This document shows positions 1 through 9,129 of a DNA stretch of 64,000 nt, in pieces. This DNA is from Streptococcus parasanguinis CC87K (GTDB lineage Bacteria > Bacillota > Bacilli > Lactobacillales > Streptococcaceae). The stretch is from NCBI RefSeq assembly GCF_000507765.1, contig NZ_KI669401.1:434001-498000 (forward strand). The letters are read 5' to 3'. Each line of letters opens with the position of its first letter. Within the stretch, counting starts at the first letter, position 1. Position numbers and translations under genes: made by a program. The notes below the pieces were generated by a model that saw only the letters and a program-made list of their open reading frames with translations, was not told where the DNA came from and searched no databases.

Positions 1-132
1 TATAATCCAGTCGACCCACAGATCGGTTTTGTCGAACGATATGCTGGCTTAGTCGGTTTCTATAAAATCGGAATGATTCTAACGGTTGGAATTTATCTTG
101 TATTATTATGTATTTTAATTCTAGTATTTTAG
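1..132 (+). CDS. C-terminal end of a membrane protein (partial)
   Basis: Frame 1 is open from the window edge to a TAG at 130-132 and gives 43 residues. The last part (about residues 24-43) is a strongly hydrophobic Leu/Ile/Val stretch ending at the stop, so it is the C-terminal transmembrane segment of a protein that starts outside the window. The short preceding part (YNPVDPQIGF) is polar. I do not recognise the family. It is followed by 110 bp with no gene and by a hairpin terminator at 242-266. Confidence 0.6.
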   Translation, partial: YNPVDPQIGFVERYAGLVGFYKIGMILTVGIYLVLLCILILVF

Positions 133-241
133 GTCTGTTAGTTAAGGTTAAGAGTTAAAAATTGCTTCGATAAAATGAGTATGTTTATAAATTACATTTT
201 AGAACAACTTTTCTTTTCACTTTACAGTTGATAGTCAGTCC

Positions 242-266
242 AAAACAGCAGAAATGCTGTTTTTTT
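242..266 (+). terminator. Rho-independent terminator
   Basis: AAAACAGCA, a GAAA loop and TGCTGTTTT form a stem followed by a T run. It ends transcription from the gene at the window start. Its T run directly abuts the -10 box of the next gene. Confidence 0.75.
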
Positions 267-274
267 GATATAAT
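266..274 (+). promoter_or_regulatory. extended -10 box, leaderless-type spacing
   Basis: TGATATAAT is a perfect extended -10 (TGn plus TATAAT at 269-274). No convincing -35 lies 16-18 bp upstream. The A of the ATG at 281 is 7 nt after the box, where transcription would be expected to start, so the mRNA may be leaderless. Confidence 0.55.
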
Positions 275-280
275 GGAGCT

Positions 281-1783
281 ATGTTATCGAAAAGTAAACG
301 TATTCTATTTGGGATGCTTCATGTTGTCATGTTGCTAGTGATGGTCCACTGGTTCTTGATCAGTGTGACCTATCTGAGAGAGATTTCATGGCTAGCCATT
401 TTAGGTGCTGGGTTGCTATTTCTGCTAGCCTGGCTGAAACGCGATGGGCTAAAGAGTGCCTTTGCTTGGTTGACTCGGCATAAAAAAGGCTTCTTGCTTG
501 GAGCGGTTGTCTTTCAGTTGATCGTCATGGTCTGTGCGGAGCTCTTTATCCGTCGGGATGCTGCGGTTGTTTTCAAAGGGGCTTTTGATCTTCTTAAGCA
601 ATCCTCTATCACCAACTACCTTAGTCGCAATCCCAATAACATTCCGCTCTTTCTTTACGAGAAGTTTTTCTATGTCTTATTTGGCTCTAGCGGTCTGTGG
701 GTCATGCAGGCTCTCAATATCCTCTATGTCAATCTGGGAGCAGTACTCTTATATAAGCTATCTCAGAAGCATTTCAATCAAAAAACGGCTGATCTAGTCT
801 ATCTCTTCTATGTGAGCTTGATCTGTTACTCGCCGTATTTCTATTCCATGTATACGGACATTCCGCCACTTCCTTTGATCGCTCTTCAGTTATGGTGGGC
901 CTTGGATCTCTTGAAGAAAGATCAAGCAGTCTCCTGGAAGAAGATTGTTGGCTTGGGAATCTTATCTGGCGTGACCATGTTGATCCGTCCAACGACGATT
1001 ATTGTCATGATTGCCTTTTGGGCTGTGCTCTTCTTCAGAGGAAATTGGAAGGCCTTTGGCAAGATTGCTACGGTGACGGTCATGACGACGGGCTTTGTCT
1101 TTGCAGGATTGAATACAGCGGTCAATCATCAAAGAGTTGTGCCGATCTTGAAACAAGAAGGGCTGGCTAAAGGACCTCTCTCGTTTATCAATCTGGGCTT
1201 GACGGATATGGGGCACAACCAAGAAGATATGAAAGAAGGCTTGCTAGCCTATATTGATGAGGATAAGCGCTCGGATTACAACAATGGTCTCTTTAAAAAA
1301 GAAAATGTGATCAAAGAAATCAAGCGCCGTCTCAAGGAGTATGGACCGTTCGGTTTGATCGGGCATATCTACTACAAGCAATCCTTGACGGTAGCAGAAG
1401 GGACTCTAGGGTGGCTTTACCGAGATGTAGAGTATGAGAAGACGCCTTTTATCAATCCTCTCTATGCACCCCTGACTAAAAATAATGGTCTGGCAAAATG
1501 GGTGCGGACCTATTTTCTCAGCATTGATCGCCCGCAGTACAGGTATTATGAATTTGTCAAGCAGCTGATCTGGATCGTCCTATCAGCTGGTTTGGTTGGA
1601 GCTTATCTCAAACGTCGAGATACAGATGACTTTAACTTCCTTTCCTTAGCGGTTTTTGGTGGCTTGCTCTTCTTAACCATTTTTGAAGGAGGGAAGACTC
1701 GCTACCTCATCCAATTCTTACCGCAAATTTTACTAGTCGCTTCGATCGGTCTAGCAGGATTTACCAAGAAAGAAAATACCTAA
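281..1783 (+). CDS. polytopic membrane glycosyltransferase-like protein (GT39/PMT-like)
   Basis: The 500-residue protein is mostly hydrophobic, with about ten membrane segments and one large hydrophilic loop at about residues 285-390. Its layout (a charged RRDA pair after the third helix, a YTDIPPLP stretch before a helix) resembles GT39-like lipid-linked-sugar glycosyltransferases, which use polyprenyl-phosphate sugars to modify wall polymers or proteins outside the membrane. The family assignment comes from overall pattern rather than a diagnostic catalytic motif. The gene stands alone between two hairpin terminators. The ATG at 281 lies only 6 bp after a -10 box, so either the mRNA is leaderless or translation starts at an internal Met such as residue 12. 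Confidence 0.6.
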   Translation: MLSKSKRILFGMLHVVMLLVMVHWFLISVTYLREISWLAILGAGLLFLLAWLKRDGLKSAFAWLTRHKKGFLLGAVVFQLIVMVCAELFIRRDAAVVFKGAFDLLKQSSITNYLSRNPNNIPLFLYEKFFYVLFGSSGLWVMQALNILYVNLGAVLLYKLSQKHFNQKTADLVYLFYVSLICYSPYFYSMYTDIPPLPLIALQLWWALDLLKKDQAVSWKKIVGLGILSGVTMLIRPTTIIVMIAFWAVLFFRGNWKAFGKIATVTVMTTGFVFAGLNTAVNHQRVVPILKQEGLAKGPLSFINLGLTDMGHNQEDMKEGLLAYIDEDKRSDYNNGLFKKENVIKEIKRRLKEYGPFGLIGHIYYKQSLTVAEGTLGWLYRDVEYEKTPFINPLYAPLTKNNGLAKWVRTYFLSIDRPQYRYYEFVKQLIWIVLSAGLVGAYLKRRDTDDFNFLSLAVFGGLLFLTIFEGGKTRYLIQFLPQILLVASIGLAGFTKKENT

Positions 1784-1813
1784 AAGCTCTGGCTTGTTTG
1801 ACAGGCAGAAATT

Positions 1814-1845
1814 GAGGTTGGATAAAAATGTCCAGCCTCTTTTTT
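1814..1845 (+). terminator. Rho-independent terminator
   Basis: GAGGTTGGA and TCCAGCCTC form a 9-bp stem with one G-U pair, followed by six T. It lies 30 bp after the membrane glycosyltransferase. The stem resembles the gaggctgggac hairpin of the 178-bp repeat found elsewhere in the window. Confidence 0.8.
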
Positions 1846-1868
1846 ATCCAGTGGATCTGCGCCAAATG

Positions 1869-1877
1869 TGGTATAAT
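1869..1877 (+). promoter_or_regulatory. extended -10 promoter for ung-mutX-pyrC
   Basis: TGGTATAAT (TATAAT at 1872-1877) lies 36 bp upstream of the ung ATG. No good -35 is visible, as is common for extended -10 promoters. Confidence 0.6.
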
Positions 1878-1913
1878 GGAAGGTAAGAATTTATTGGATA
1901 GCGGAGAGTTTCC

Positions 1914-2567
1914 ATGCAGCATTCACCCTGGCATGAAGCCATCAAATCCCATCTTCCAGAAGGGTATTTTCACCAGATCAATGACTTTATGAATGAAGTC
2001 TATAGCAAAGGAGTGGTTTATCCACCGCGTGACAAGGTCTTTAAGGCCTTGCAGACGACAGAGATGGATCAGGTCAAGGTCTTGATCTTAGGCCAAGATC
2101 CCTACCATGGACCGGATCAAGCGCAGGGCTTAAGTTTTTCTGTTCCGGATCATGTACCAGCACCGCCTTCTTTGCAAAATATTCTCAAAGAATTGCGCTC
2201 AGATATCGGAGAGAAGCGTTCTCATGATCTGACTTCTTGGGCAGAGCAAGGAGTGCTCTTACTCAATGCCTGTTTGACGGTGCCTGCTGGTCAGGCCAAT
2301 GGTCATGCAGGACAAATTTGGGAGCCTTTCACAGATGCTGTGATCAAGGTGGTTAATGAGTTGGAGGAGCCTGTTGTCTTTATCCTCTGGGGATCTTATG
2401 CCCGTAAGAAAAAGCCTCTGATTACCCACGATCGACATTTGGTCCTTGAATCAGCTCACCCAAGTCCTTTATCGGCCTACCGAGGATTCTTTGGTTCCCA
2501 ACCCTTTTCAAAAACCAATCAATTTTTGAAAGAGGCGGGACGCGAGCCGATTGATTGGTTAAGATAG
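1914..2567 (+). CDS. ung: uracil-DNA glycosylase (family 1)
   Basis: Removes uracil from DNA after cytosine deamination or dUTP misincorporation, the first step of base excision repair. The 217 residues match the usual family length. The water-activating motif GQDPYHGP with the catalytic Asp is at about residues 61-68, and the DNA-intercalation motif [10 protein letters not shown] is at about 182-191. It is the first gene of a unit followed 9 bp later by mutX and then pyrC, so two mutation-avoidance enzymes are co-transcribed with a pyrimidine-synthesis enzyme. Confidence 0.97.
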   Translation: MQHSPWHEAIKSHLPEGYFHQINDFMNEVYSKGVVYPPRDKVFKALQTTEMDQVKVLILGQDPYHGPDQAQGLSFSVPDHVPAPPSLQNILKELRSDIGEKRSHDLTSWAEQGVLLLNACLTVPAGQANGHAGQIWEPFTDAVIKVVNELEEPVVFILWGSYARKKKPLITHDRHLVLESAHPSPLSAYRGFFGSQPFSKTNQFLKEAGREPIDWLR

Positions 2568-2576
2568 GAGAAAGAA

Positions 2577-3041
2577 ATGCCACAATTAGCAACGATTTGT
2601 TACATTGACAATGGGAAAGAATTTCTCATGTTGCATCGCAATAAAAAGCCCAATGATGTCCATGAAGGTAAATGGATCGGAGTTGGTGGAAAATTAGAAC
2701 GCGGGGAAACCCCACAGGAGTGTGCGGCGCGTGAGATTTTTGAGGAGACCGGCCTTAGAGCCAAGCCAGTCTTGAAAGGGATTATTACATTTCCGGAATT
2801 TACTCCAGATTTGGACTGGTATACCTATGTCTTCAAGGTAACAGATTTTGAGGGAGAACTGATCGAGTGTAACGAAGGAACCTTGGAGTGGGTGCCTTAT
2901 GATCAAGTCCTCTCAAAACCAACCTGGGAAGGGGACCACACCTTTGTCGAGTGGTTGTTAGAGGATAAACCCTTCTTTTCAGCAATGTTTCGCTATGATG
3001 GGGATCGCTTGCTAGAGACCCATGTCGATTTTTATGAATAA
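2577..3041 (+). CDS. mutX: Nudix hydrolase, MutT/MutX-type 8-oxo-dGTP diphosphatase
   Basis: Hydrolyses oxidised dGTP so it is not incorporated opposite A. The 154-residue protein has a complete Nudix box at about residues 37-60, from GGKLERGE to REIFEETGL, including the REUXEE core that binds Mg2+. The start is preceded by GGAGAAAG. It sits between ung and pyrC with gaps of 9 and 11 bp. The exact substrate cannot be proved from sequence; the mutX name follows the conserved ung-mutX-pyrC order in streptococci. Confidence 0.9.
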   Translation: MPQLATICYIDNGKEFLMLHRNKKPNDVHEGKWIGVGGKLERGETPQECAAREIFEETGLRAKPVLKGIITFPEFTPDLDWYTYVFKVTDFEGELIECNEGTLEWVPYDQVLSKPTWEGDHTFVEWLLEDKPFFSAMFRYDGDRLLETHVDFYE

Positions 3042-3052
3042 AGGAGAATGCA

Positions 3053-4321
3053 ATGGTTGTCATTAAAAATGGTCGCGTAATGGATCCCAAGACTGGTTTG
3101 GATCAAGTCTGTGACCTTCGCATCGAAGGAAAGAAAATTGTAGAGATCGCTGAAAACCTCCCAACGGATGGACAAGAAGTCCTTGATGCTACTGGTTTGG
3201 TGGTTGCTCCTGGTTTGATCGATGTACACGTGCATTTCCGTGAACCCGGTCAAACTCATAAAGAAGACATCCATACGGGTGCCTTAGCCGCAGCTGCTGG
3301 TGGTTTTACTCGAGTGGTCATGATGGCCAATACCAATCCGACCATTTCAGATATTGCTACCTTAGAAGAAGTCTTAGCTTCTGCAGCCAAGGAAAATCTT
3401 CACATTCATACGGTTGCGACGGTGACTAAGAACTTTGACGGTCAACACCTGACAGATTTTGAAGGATTGCTTAAGGCCGGTGCAGTAGGATTTTCAGATG
3501 ATGGGATTCCCCTTCAAAGCACTAAGGTTGTCCGTGAAGCTTTGGAAGAAGCTAAGCGTCTAGGAACCTTTATTAGTCTGCACGAAGAAGACCCTGAGTT
3601 GAATGGCATTCTTGGTTTGAATGAGAACATTGCTAAGGAACACTTCCATGTCTGTGGTGCGACAGGTGTAGCCGAATATTCAATGGCTGCGCGTGATGCC
3701 ATGATTGCCCATGCGACAGGTGCTCACCTCCATATCCAACACCTTTCCAAGGAAGAAAGCGTCAAAGTGGTGGAATTTGCCCAAGGATTAGGAGCTCATG
3801 TAACGGCAGAAGTGGCACCTCAACACTTTTCGAAAACAGAAAGTCTGCTCTTGACTAAAGGAAGCAATGCTAAGATGAATCCACCTCTTCGCTTGGAATC
3901 TGACCGTCTAGCAGTGATTGAAGGCTTGAAATCAGGCGTTATCTCTGTGATTGCGACTGACCACGCGCCTCACCATGCGGATGAGAAGAATGTTCCTGAT
4001 ATTACCAAAGCACCATCTGGAATGACTGGGCTTGAAACTTCGCTTTCTCTTGGTTTGACCTACTTGGTGCATGCAGGCCATTTAAGCCTGATGCAATTGC
4101 TTGAAAAGATGTCCTATAATCCAGCCCGTCTCTATGATTTTGATGCCGGCTATATCGCAGTGGGTGGACCGGCAGATTTGACCATCTTTGATCCAGAAGC
4201 AGATCGTCTGGTATCGGATCATTTCGCTTCAAAAGCAGGCAATTCACCATTTGTGGGTGAAACATTAAAAGGGAAAGTTGCTTATACAATCTGTGATGGA
4301 CAAGTGATTTTTCAAGGATAA
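3053..4321 (+). CDS. pyrC: dihydroorotase
   Basis: Cyclises carbamoyl-aspartate to dihydroorotate, step three of de novo pyrimidine synthesis. The 422 residues fit the class I amidohydrolase type of Gram-positive bacteria. The metal-binding HVHFREPGQ is at about residues 59-67, and the ATDHAPHH motif near residues 302-309 carries the catalytic Asp and His. An AAGGAG ribosome site precedes the ATG. It follows mutX by 11 bp and is followed after 14 bp by an SGNH lipase gene, so the unit may continue. Confidence 0.96.
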   Translation: MVVIKNGRVMDPKTGLDQVCDLRIEGKKIVEIAENLPTDGQEVLDATGLVVAPGLIDVHVHFREPGQTHKEDIHTGALAAAAGGFTRVVMMANTNPTISDIATLEEVLASAAKENLHIHTVATVTKNFDGQHLTDFEGLLKAGAVGFSDDGIPLQSTKVVREALEEAKRLGTFISLHEEDPELNGILGLNENIAKEHFHVCGATGVAEYSMAARDAMIAHATGAHLHIQHLSKEESVKVVEFAQGLGAHVTAEVAPQHFSKTESLLLTKGSNAKMNPPLRLESDRLAVIEGLKSGVISVIATDHAPHHADEKNVPDITKAPSGMTGLETSLSLGLTYLVHAGHLSLMQLLEKMSYNPARLYDFDAGYIAVGGPADLTIFDPEADRLVSDHFASKAGNSPFVGETLKGKVAYTICDGQVIFQG

Positions 4322-4335
4322 GCGATCGTATTTAT

Positions 4336-5178
4336 ATGAATCTTAAAAAAATGATGCAAGGCTTGGTTTTCTTTTTAACCAGCCTTCTTGTCTTTGTCTT
4401 TCTATTTCGTGCTTTGCTACCAACTGCATCTCTTCGCATGACCAAGCCCAAAACAGCTGCGAAAGAAATCACCTATACTTATGTAGCTCTAGGAGATTCA
4501 CTAACCGAAGGAGTAGGAGATAGCACCAAGCAAGGGGGCTTTGTGCCCATCCTTGCCCAAAGCCTGTCCAATGAAAATGACGGCCAGTACCAACCTGTCA
4601 ACTATGGAGTAGCTGGAAATACAAGCGCTCAGATCTTAGATCGGCTTAAGAAGCAAACAGATCTTCAGAAGGATCTCAAAAAGGCGCGTGTCATGACCTT
4701 AACAGTTGGCGGAAATGATCTGCGCAAAGTCGTTGTCGATCATCTGAGTGATTTTTCTCTATCAGATATCCAAAAGCCACTCAAGAGTTATACAGCGAAC
4801 CTCAAAGAAATTATTACAAAGGCCAGAAAGGACAATCCCCATCTTCCCATTTATGTAGTGGGGATCTACAATCCTCTTTACCTGAATTTTCCTGAATTAA
4901 CCAGTATCCAGACGGCAGTAGATCGTTGGAATGAGACGACGGAAGAAACCATCGCGCAATTTGATCAGGTCTATTTCGTTCCGATCAATGATCTGCTCTA
5001 TAAAGGAATTGATGGCCAAATGGGCGTATCAGAAATCAGTGACGGGAAGACAACCGTTATCAATGATGCCCTGTATGAAGAGGATAGTTTTCACCCTAAC
5101 AATACGGGCTATGAAAAGATGAAACAAGCAATATTGGAGAAAATCAATGCCACGAAGAAAACTTGGAGTCAAAAATAA
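4336..5178 (+). CDS. SGNH/GDSL-family lipase or esterase, membrane-anchored
   Basis: The 280-residue protein has one N-terminal membrane segment (about residues 9-29) and an SGNH hydrolase domain outside it. Block I (ALGDSLTEG, nucleophile Ser) is at about residues 51-59, block III GGNDL at about 129-133, and block V DSFHPNNTGY near residue 255 carries the Asp and His of the triad. It probably acts at the outer membrane face on acyl esters; the natural substrate is unknown. Its 3' end overlaps the next gene by 32 bp, so the two proteins are translationally linked. Such lipase / YpmS-like pairs are common in Firmicutes. Confidence 0.88.
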   Translation: MNLKKMMQGLVFFLTSLLVFVFLFRALLPTASLRMTKPKTAAKEITYTYVALGDSLTEGVGDSTKQGGFVPILAQSLSNENDGQYQPVNYGVAGNTSAQILDRLKKQTDLQKDLKKARVMTLTVGGNDLRKVVVDHLSDFSLSDIQKPLKSYTANLKEIITKARKDNPHLPIYVVGIYNPLYLNFPELTSIQTAVDRWNETTEETIAQFDQVYFVPINDLLYKGIDGQMGVSEISDGKTTVINDALYEEDSFHPNNTGYEKMKQAILEKINATKKTWSQK

Positions 5179-5779
5179 TCCCATCAAAGAGAAGGTCCCC
5201 TTCCTTCAAAAAATCAATATTTGGAAATGGTTGTTTTTAGGCTTGGTCAGCCTTCTCTTAGCCTTTGCTTTAGTCGTGCAAGGACGCTTAGCGACGCCAA
5301 GAGAAGATGTTAGTCAGCTTCATCAAGCAGTTGGAACCAAAGATGTCAAAGTTGGAACCATGACAACGACTCGGGATCAACTCAATGATACTATCAAATC
5401 GCTACTGAAAAAATATAAGCTGTCCGACTACAAGGTCTATGCGGACAATCAGCAAATCCTATTAGAAGGGCAGTTGAGTCTCTTAGGAAAGGAGTATCCC
5501 TTATATATTTACTTTCAACCATCCAAATTGGAAAACGGGAATATTCTCTTGACGGTGAAGGATTTTTCAGTCGGAACCTTTCAAATTCCACAAAAGATGG
5601 TTTTGCGACTTTTAAGCAAAAATAAAAATATCCCAGATTTTATCCAGATTTCTCCAAAGGAGTCTACCATTACCATTGTACTACCAAAAATTGACAATGA
5701 TTTTGGAATTTACGTCAAGGCCAATACCATTGATCTCTATAATGACAAGATCGTTTTTGATTTGTATCAGAAGAAGTAG
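5147..5779 (+). CDS. YpmS-family (DUF2140) membrane-anchored protein
   Basis: The 210-residue protein has a positively charged N terminus, one membrane segment at about residues 28-47 and an extracytoplasmic beta-rich domain. Length, layout and position directly after an SGNH lipase match the YpmS/DUF2140 family of unknown function. The ATG at 5147 is supported by a GGAG 8 bp upstream, inside the preceding gene. A hairpin terminator follows at 5849-5880. Confidence 0.8.
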   Translation: MPRRKLGVKNNPIKEKVPFLQKINIWKWLFLGLVSLLLAFALVVQGRLATPREDVSQLHQAVGTKDVKVGTMTTTRDQLNDTIKSLLKKYKLSDYKVYADNQQILLEGQLSLLGKEYPLYIYFQPSKLENGNILLTVKDFSVGTFQIPQKMVLRLLSKNKNIPDFIQISPKESTITIVLPKIDNDFGIYVKANTIDLYNDKIVFDLYQKK

Positions 5780-5812
5780 GGCGAAAGAGGCTATTCAAAT
5801 TGAATTCACAAT

Positions 5813-5905
5813 CATCTTAAAAAATTTCCTTAGGTTCAATAATTCCGAGTGCTAGAAACAATAGTGTTTCTAGCACTTTTCTCATGACGGGAAGTTTCTA
5901 AGATG
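5813..5905. repeat. small structured repeat, short copy (family 2)
   Basis: The outer ends catctta...tttcc (5813-5829) and ggaag...taagatg (5890-5905) are imperfect inverted repeats. Inside are CCTTAGG, TCAATAATTCCGAGTG and a strong hairpin. The same core words, in the same order, occur in a longer copy at 60105-60243. The short copy lacks the central part found there. It may be a MITE-like element that now serves as a terminator. Confidence 0.65.
5849..5880 (+). terminator. Rho-independent terminator inside the repeat
   Basis: GTGCTAGAAACA and TGTTTCTAGCAC form a perfect 12-bp stem with a 4-base loop, followed by TTTT. It ends the lipase/YpmS unit. Confidence 0.85.
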
Positions 5906-5983
5906 ACTATATCCTCAATCTAACTAGAACTGAAAGCTTTATTTTGTTTCTGTTCAAAAAATTCAGAATATTACAGAAAATTC

Positions 5984-6012
5984 TTGACATTGCTTTTTCC
6001 CTATGCTAAAAT
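5984..6012 (+). promoter_or_regulatory. promoter of the leu operon
   Basis: TTGACA (5984-5989), a 17-bp spacer and an extended -10 TGCTAAAAT (TAAAAT at 6007-6012). This consensus-like promoter lies 36 bp upstream of the leader-peptide ATG. Confidence 0.85.
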
Positions 6013-6048
6013 ACTAAACAAGACATTGAACAAAGGAGAAAGTCAAAC

Positions 6049-6102
6049 ATGAAAACAGCTAAGTTTATTCAATTTGCTTTGTTGTTGAGGTATAAGGGCT
6101 AG
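6049..6102 (+). CDS. leu operon leader peptide (17 aa)
   Basis: A short reading frame starts 7 bp after an AAAGGAG ribosome site and reads MKTAKFIQFALLLRYKG. It contains three consecutive Leu codons, all TTG, seven codons before the stop. Ribosome stalling at these codons during leucine shortage would change folding of the downstream RNA, which holds a strong terminator (6141-6179) and a competing pairing. This is the architecture of a classical amino-acid attenuator and fits its place just before leuA. Confidence 0.85.
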   Translation: MKTAKFIQFALLLRYKG

Positions 6103-6130
6103 TGCAGAAGCATTAGTCCTGTTTGGCTTA

Positions 6131-6179
6131 CCAAGCGGGCAAAAACATCTCGCTTGGTTAACCGAGTGAGATGTTTTTC
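6131..6179 (+). promoter_or_regulatory. leu attenuator (antiterminator/terminator switch)
   Basis: The terminator is an almost uninterrupted 17-19 bp hairpin, AAAAACATCTCGCTTGG against CCGAGTGAGATGTTTTT (6141-6179), ending in a T run. CCAAGCG at 6131-6137 can instead pair with CGCTTGG at 6151-6157, which would break the 5' arm and act as antiterminator. A further hairpin (CTAGTGC with GCATTAG, about 6099-6116) lies at the leader stop codon and could mask or free the antiterminator. I predict leucine-dependent premature termination before leuA. Confidence 0.8.
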
Positions 6180-6212
6180 TTTATATCCACTACATAAAAA
6201 TGAGGAGACCCT

Positions 6213-7775
6213 ATGCGTAAAGTTGAATTTTTAGATACCAGCCTTCGGGACGGTGAACAGACTCCAGGAGTTAATTTCTCTATCAAAGAAAAAATTGCCA
6301 TTGCTAAACAATTGGAAAAATGGGGTATTTCTGCTATTGAAGCAGGTTTTCCTGCAGCTAGTCCTGATTCCTTCACGGCTGTTCAAGAGATTGCCAAGGT
6401 CTTGACCAAGACAGCCGTGACAGGTTTGGCTCGCTCCGTTAAATCCGATATCGATGCTTGCTATGAAGCCTTGAAAGACGCCAAATATCCACAAGTTCAC
6501 GTCTTTATCGCAACCAGTCCGATTCACCGGGAGTTTAAACTCAACAAGACCAAGGAAGAAATTCTTGAAGCCATTAAAGAGCACGTTTCATATGCGCGTT
6601 CAAAGTTTGAGGTTGTGGAGTTCTCGCCAGAAGATGCGACACGGACCGAATTGGATTTCCTCTTGCAAGTCGTACAGACTGCGGTCGACGCAGGGGCTAG
6701 CTACATCAATATTCCTGATACAGTCGGTTTCACGACACCAGCAGAGTATGGCGCGATTTTCAAATACTTGATTGACCATGTCAAGACGGACCGCGAGATT
6801 ATCTATTCCCCTCATTGCCATGATGATCTAGGAATGGCGGTGGCAAATAGCCTCGCTGCTGTCAAAAATGGAGCCCGCCGCGTGGAAGGGACCATCAATG
6901 GGATCGGTGAACGGGCTGGAAATGCAGCGCTTGAAGAAGTAGCGGTCGCTCTTAATATTCGCGAAGACTATTACCAGGTGGAAAGTCCGATTTTGCTCAA
7001 TGAAACCATCAATACTTCTGAGTTGGTTTCTCGTTACTCTGGAATTCCAATTCCTAAAAACAAGGCGGTTGTTGGTGGAAATGCCTTCTCACATGAGTCT
7101 GGGATTCACCAAGATGGAGTCCTTAAAAACCCTCTTACCTATGAAATCATCACCCCAGAGTTGGTGGGTGTCAAGAGCAATAGCCTCCCTCTTGGAAAAT
7201 TATCTGGTCGCCATGCCTTTGTCGAAAAACTGCATGAGTTGGGACTGGAATTCACAGAAGAAGACATCAAGCCATTGTTTGCTAAATTCAAATCTTTGGC
7301 AGACAAGAAACACGAGATCACAGATGCCGATATCCGCGCCCTTGTTGCCGGTACTGCAGTGGAAAATCCAGAAGGATTCCAATTTAATGACCTCCGCTTG
7401 AGCACCAATGCAGACGAAACGATTACAGCAGCGGTTAGCCTCAGCAATGAAGAAGGGGAAGTGCTTGAATTCCTTGCCAATGGTCAAGGGTCGGTTGAAG
7501 CCATCTTTAATGCGATTGATAAATTCTTCAACCAAACTGTTCGCTTGACTTCTTACAATATCGATGCAGTGACTGATGGGATCGACGCCCAAGCCCGTGT
7601 CTTGGTATCGGTGGAAAATGTCGATACAGATACGATCTTCAATGCCTCTGGTTTGGACTTCGACGTATTGAAAGCCTCTGCCATTGCTTATATCAATGCC
7701 AACACGCTGGTTCAAAAAGAGAATGCGGGTGAGATGGGACGAACTGTCTCCTACCGTGATCTTCCACAAGCCTAA
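6213..7775 (+). CDS. leuA: 2-isopropylmalate synthase
   Basis: Condenses acetyl-CoA with 2-ketoisovalerate, the committed step of leucine synthesis. The 520-residue protein begins with the HMGL-like domain ([14 protein letters not shown] at about residues 7-20). The metal-binding HCHDDLG is near residue 204. The C-terminal LeuA dimer domain (about residues 390-510) normally binds leucine for feedback inhibition. GAGGAG precedes the ATG. It is the first structural gene after the attenuator, and leuB follows 12 bp later. Confidence 0.97.
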   Translation: MRKVEFLDTSLRDGEQTPGVNFSIKEKIAIAKQLEKWGISAIEAGFPAASPDSFTAVQEIAKVLTKTAVTGLARSVKSDIDACYEALKDAKYPQVHVFIATSPIHREFKLNKTKEEILEAIKEHVSYARSKFEVVEFSPEDATRTELDFLLQVVQTAVDAGASYINIPDTVGFTTPAEYGAIFKYLIDHVKTDREIIYSPHCHDDLGMAVANSLAAVKNGARRVEGTINGIGERAGNAALEEVAVALNIREDYYQVESPILLNETINTSELVSRYSGIPIPKNKAVVGGNAFSHESGIHQDGVLKNPLTYEIITPELVGVKSNSLPLGKLSGRHAFVEKLHELGLEFTEEDIKPLFAKFKSLADKKHEITDADIRALVAGTAVENPEGFQFNDLRLSTNADETITAAVSLSNEEGEVLEFLANGQGSVEAIFNAIDKFFNQTVRLTSYNIDAVTDGIDAQARVLVSVENVDTDTIFNASGLDFDVLKASAIAYINANTLVQKENAGEMGRTVSYRDLPQA

Positions 7776-7787
7776 GAGGAAATGAAC

Positions 7788-8825
7788 ATGACAAAGAAAA
7801 TTGTAACACTTGCAGGAGATGGGATTGGCCCTGAGATCATGGCTGCTGGACTAGAGGTCCTCGCAGCCGTCGCTCCCAAAATCGGCTTTGATTATAGTCT
7901 AGAAGACAAACCTTTTGGGGGTGCTGGGATTGATGTCGCTGGCCACCCACTTCCTCAAGATACTCTAAAAGCAGCTAAAGGAGCGGATGCTATTCTTCTC
8001 GCAGCTATCGGGAGTCCGGAATATGACAATGCTCCTGTTCGTCCAGAACAAGGCCTGCTCGCTATTCGCAAGGAGTTAAATCTCTTTGCCAATATTCGTC
8101 CTGTACGGATTTTTGACGCCTTGAAACACTTGTCTCCTTTGAAACCCGAGCGTATCGAGGGTGTCGACTTCGTGGTCGTGCGTGAATTGACAGGTGGGAT
8201 TTACTTTGGAGAGCATATCTTGAAAGAAGATACAGCACGCGATATCAATGATTACAGTGCAGAAGAAATCCGTCGGATTATGCGCCAGGCCTTTAAGATT
8301 GCGCAAGGACGTGGTAAGAAAGTGACCAGTATCGATAAGCAAAATGTCCTTGCAACTTCTAAATTGTGGCGCCAAGTGGCAGAAGAAGTTGACAAAGAAT
8401 TTCCAGATGTGACTTTAGAGCACCAGCTTGTCGATAGTGCGGCCATGATCATGATTACCAATCCAGCCCGCTTTGATGTTGTAGTGACAGAGAATCTATT
8501 CGGAGATATCTTATCTGATGAATCGAGCGTCCTTCCAGGAACACTAGGCGTGATGCCATCTGCTAGTCATTCTGACCAAGGACCAAGTATGTACGAACCA
8601 ATTCATGGTTCAGCACCTGATATTGCTGGTCAAGGCATTGCCAATCCGATTTCCATGATCCTGTCCGTTGCTATGATGCTCCGAGACAGTTTTGGAGAAA
8701 CAGCAGGTGCAGAAATGATCGAAGAAGCTGTCAATCAAACCTTGAATCAAGGAATCTTGACACGGGATCTAGGTGGTCAGGCTTCTACTGCAGAGATGAC
8801 TGCAGCCATTATTGAGAATCTCTAA
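7788..8825 (+). CDS. leuB: 3-isopropylmalate dehydrogenase
   Basis: NAD-dependent oxidative decarboxylation of 3-isopropylmalate. It begins with the typical KKIVTLAGDGIGPEIM, and ENLFGDILSDE near residue 235 binds the metal and substrate. An upstream in-frame ATG at 7782 sits only one base after the AAGAGGA ribosome site, so I chose the ATG at 7788 with 7-bp spacing (345 residues). Part of the leuA-leuB-DUF1294-leuC-leuD operon. Confidence 0.95.
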   Translation: MTKKIVTLAGDGIGPEIMAAGLEVLAAVAPKIGFDYSLEDKPFGGAGIDVAGHPLPQDTLKAAKGADAILLAAIGSPEYDNAPVRPEQGLLAIRKELNLFANIRPVRIFDALKHLSPLKPERIEGVDFVVVRELTGGIYFGEHILKEDTARDINDYSAEEIRRIMRQAFKIAQGRGKKVTSIDKQNVLATSKLWRQVAEEVDKEFPDVTLEHQLVDSAAMIMITNPARFDVVVTENLFGDILSDESSVLPGTLGVMPSASHSDQGPSMYEPIHGSAPDIAGQGIANPISMILSVAMMLRDSFGETAGAEMIEEAVNQTLNQGILTRDLGGQASTAEMTAAIIENL

Positions 8826-8826
8826 G

Positions 8827-9105
8827 ATGACATGGAGAGATCGCTGTTTAGTTGTTATTGCTATTTGGAATAGTATCGTATTTCTGACCTATGGTTTAGA
8901 TAAACGAAAAGCTATCCAAAAGAGGTGGCGGATTCCTGAAAAGGTCCTGTTACTTGAGAGCTGGCTGCTTGGTGGATTCGGAGCTCTACTAGGTGGATAT
9001 CTCTTTCACCACAAGGTGCGGAAATGGTATTTTCAAGCTACCTGGTGGGGCAGTAGCCTTCTTTTAGCAGGTGCCCTCTTTCTAATCCTTCAATGGATTT
9101 CCTAA
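8827..9105 (+). CDS. DUF1294 small membrane protein inside the leu operon
   Basis: The 92-residue protein has a membrane segment near the N terminus, a basic patch (DKRKAIQKRWRIPE), a Gly-rich segment with GGFGALLGG, an FHHK motif and a last membrane helix. This pattern is that of DUF1294, whose function is unknown. The ATG at 8827 follows the leuB stop by one base, suggesting translational coupling. A TTG at 8812 in the same frame would overlap leuB and is less likely. It is followed by leuC after 24 bp. Confidence 0.75.
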   Translation: MTWRDRCLVVIAIWNSIVFLTYGLDKRKAIQKRWRIPEKVLLLESWLLGGFGALLGGYLFHHKVRKWYFQATWWGSSLLLAGALFLILQWIS

Positions 9106-9129
9106 CAAGAAGATAAATGGAGAAAGACG

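Noticed and set aside
7200..7769. 189-codon open frame opposite leuA
   Set aside because: Antisense to a conserved part of leuA, with no promoter or ribosome site and no recognisable protein.
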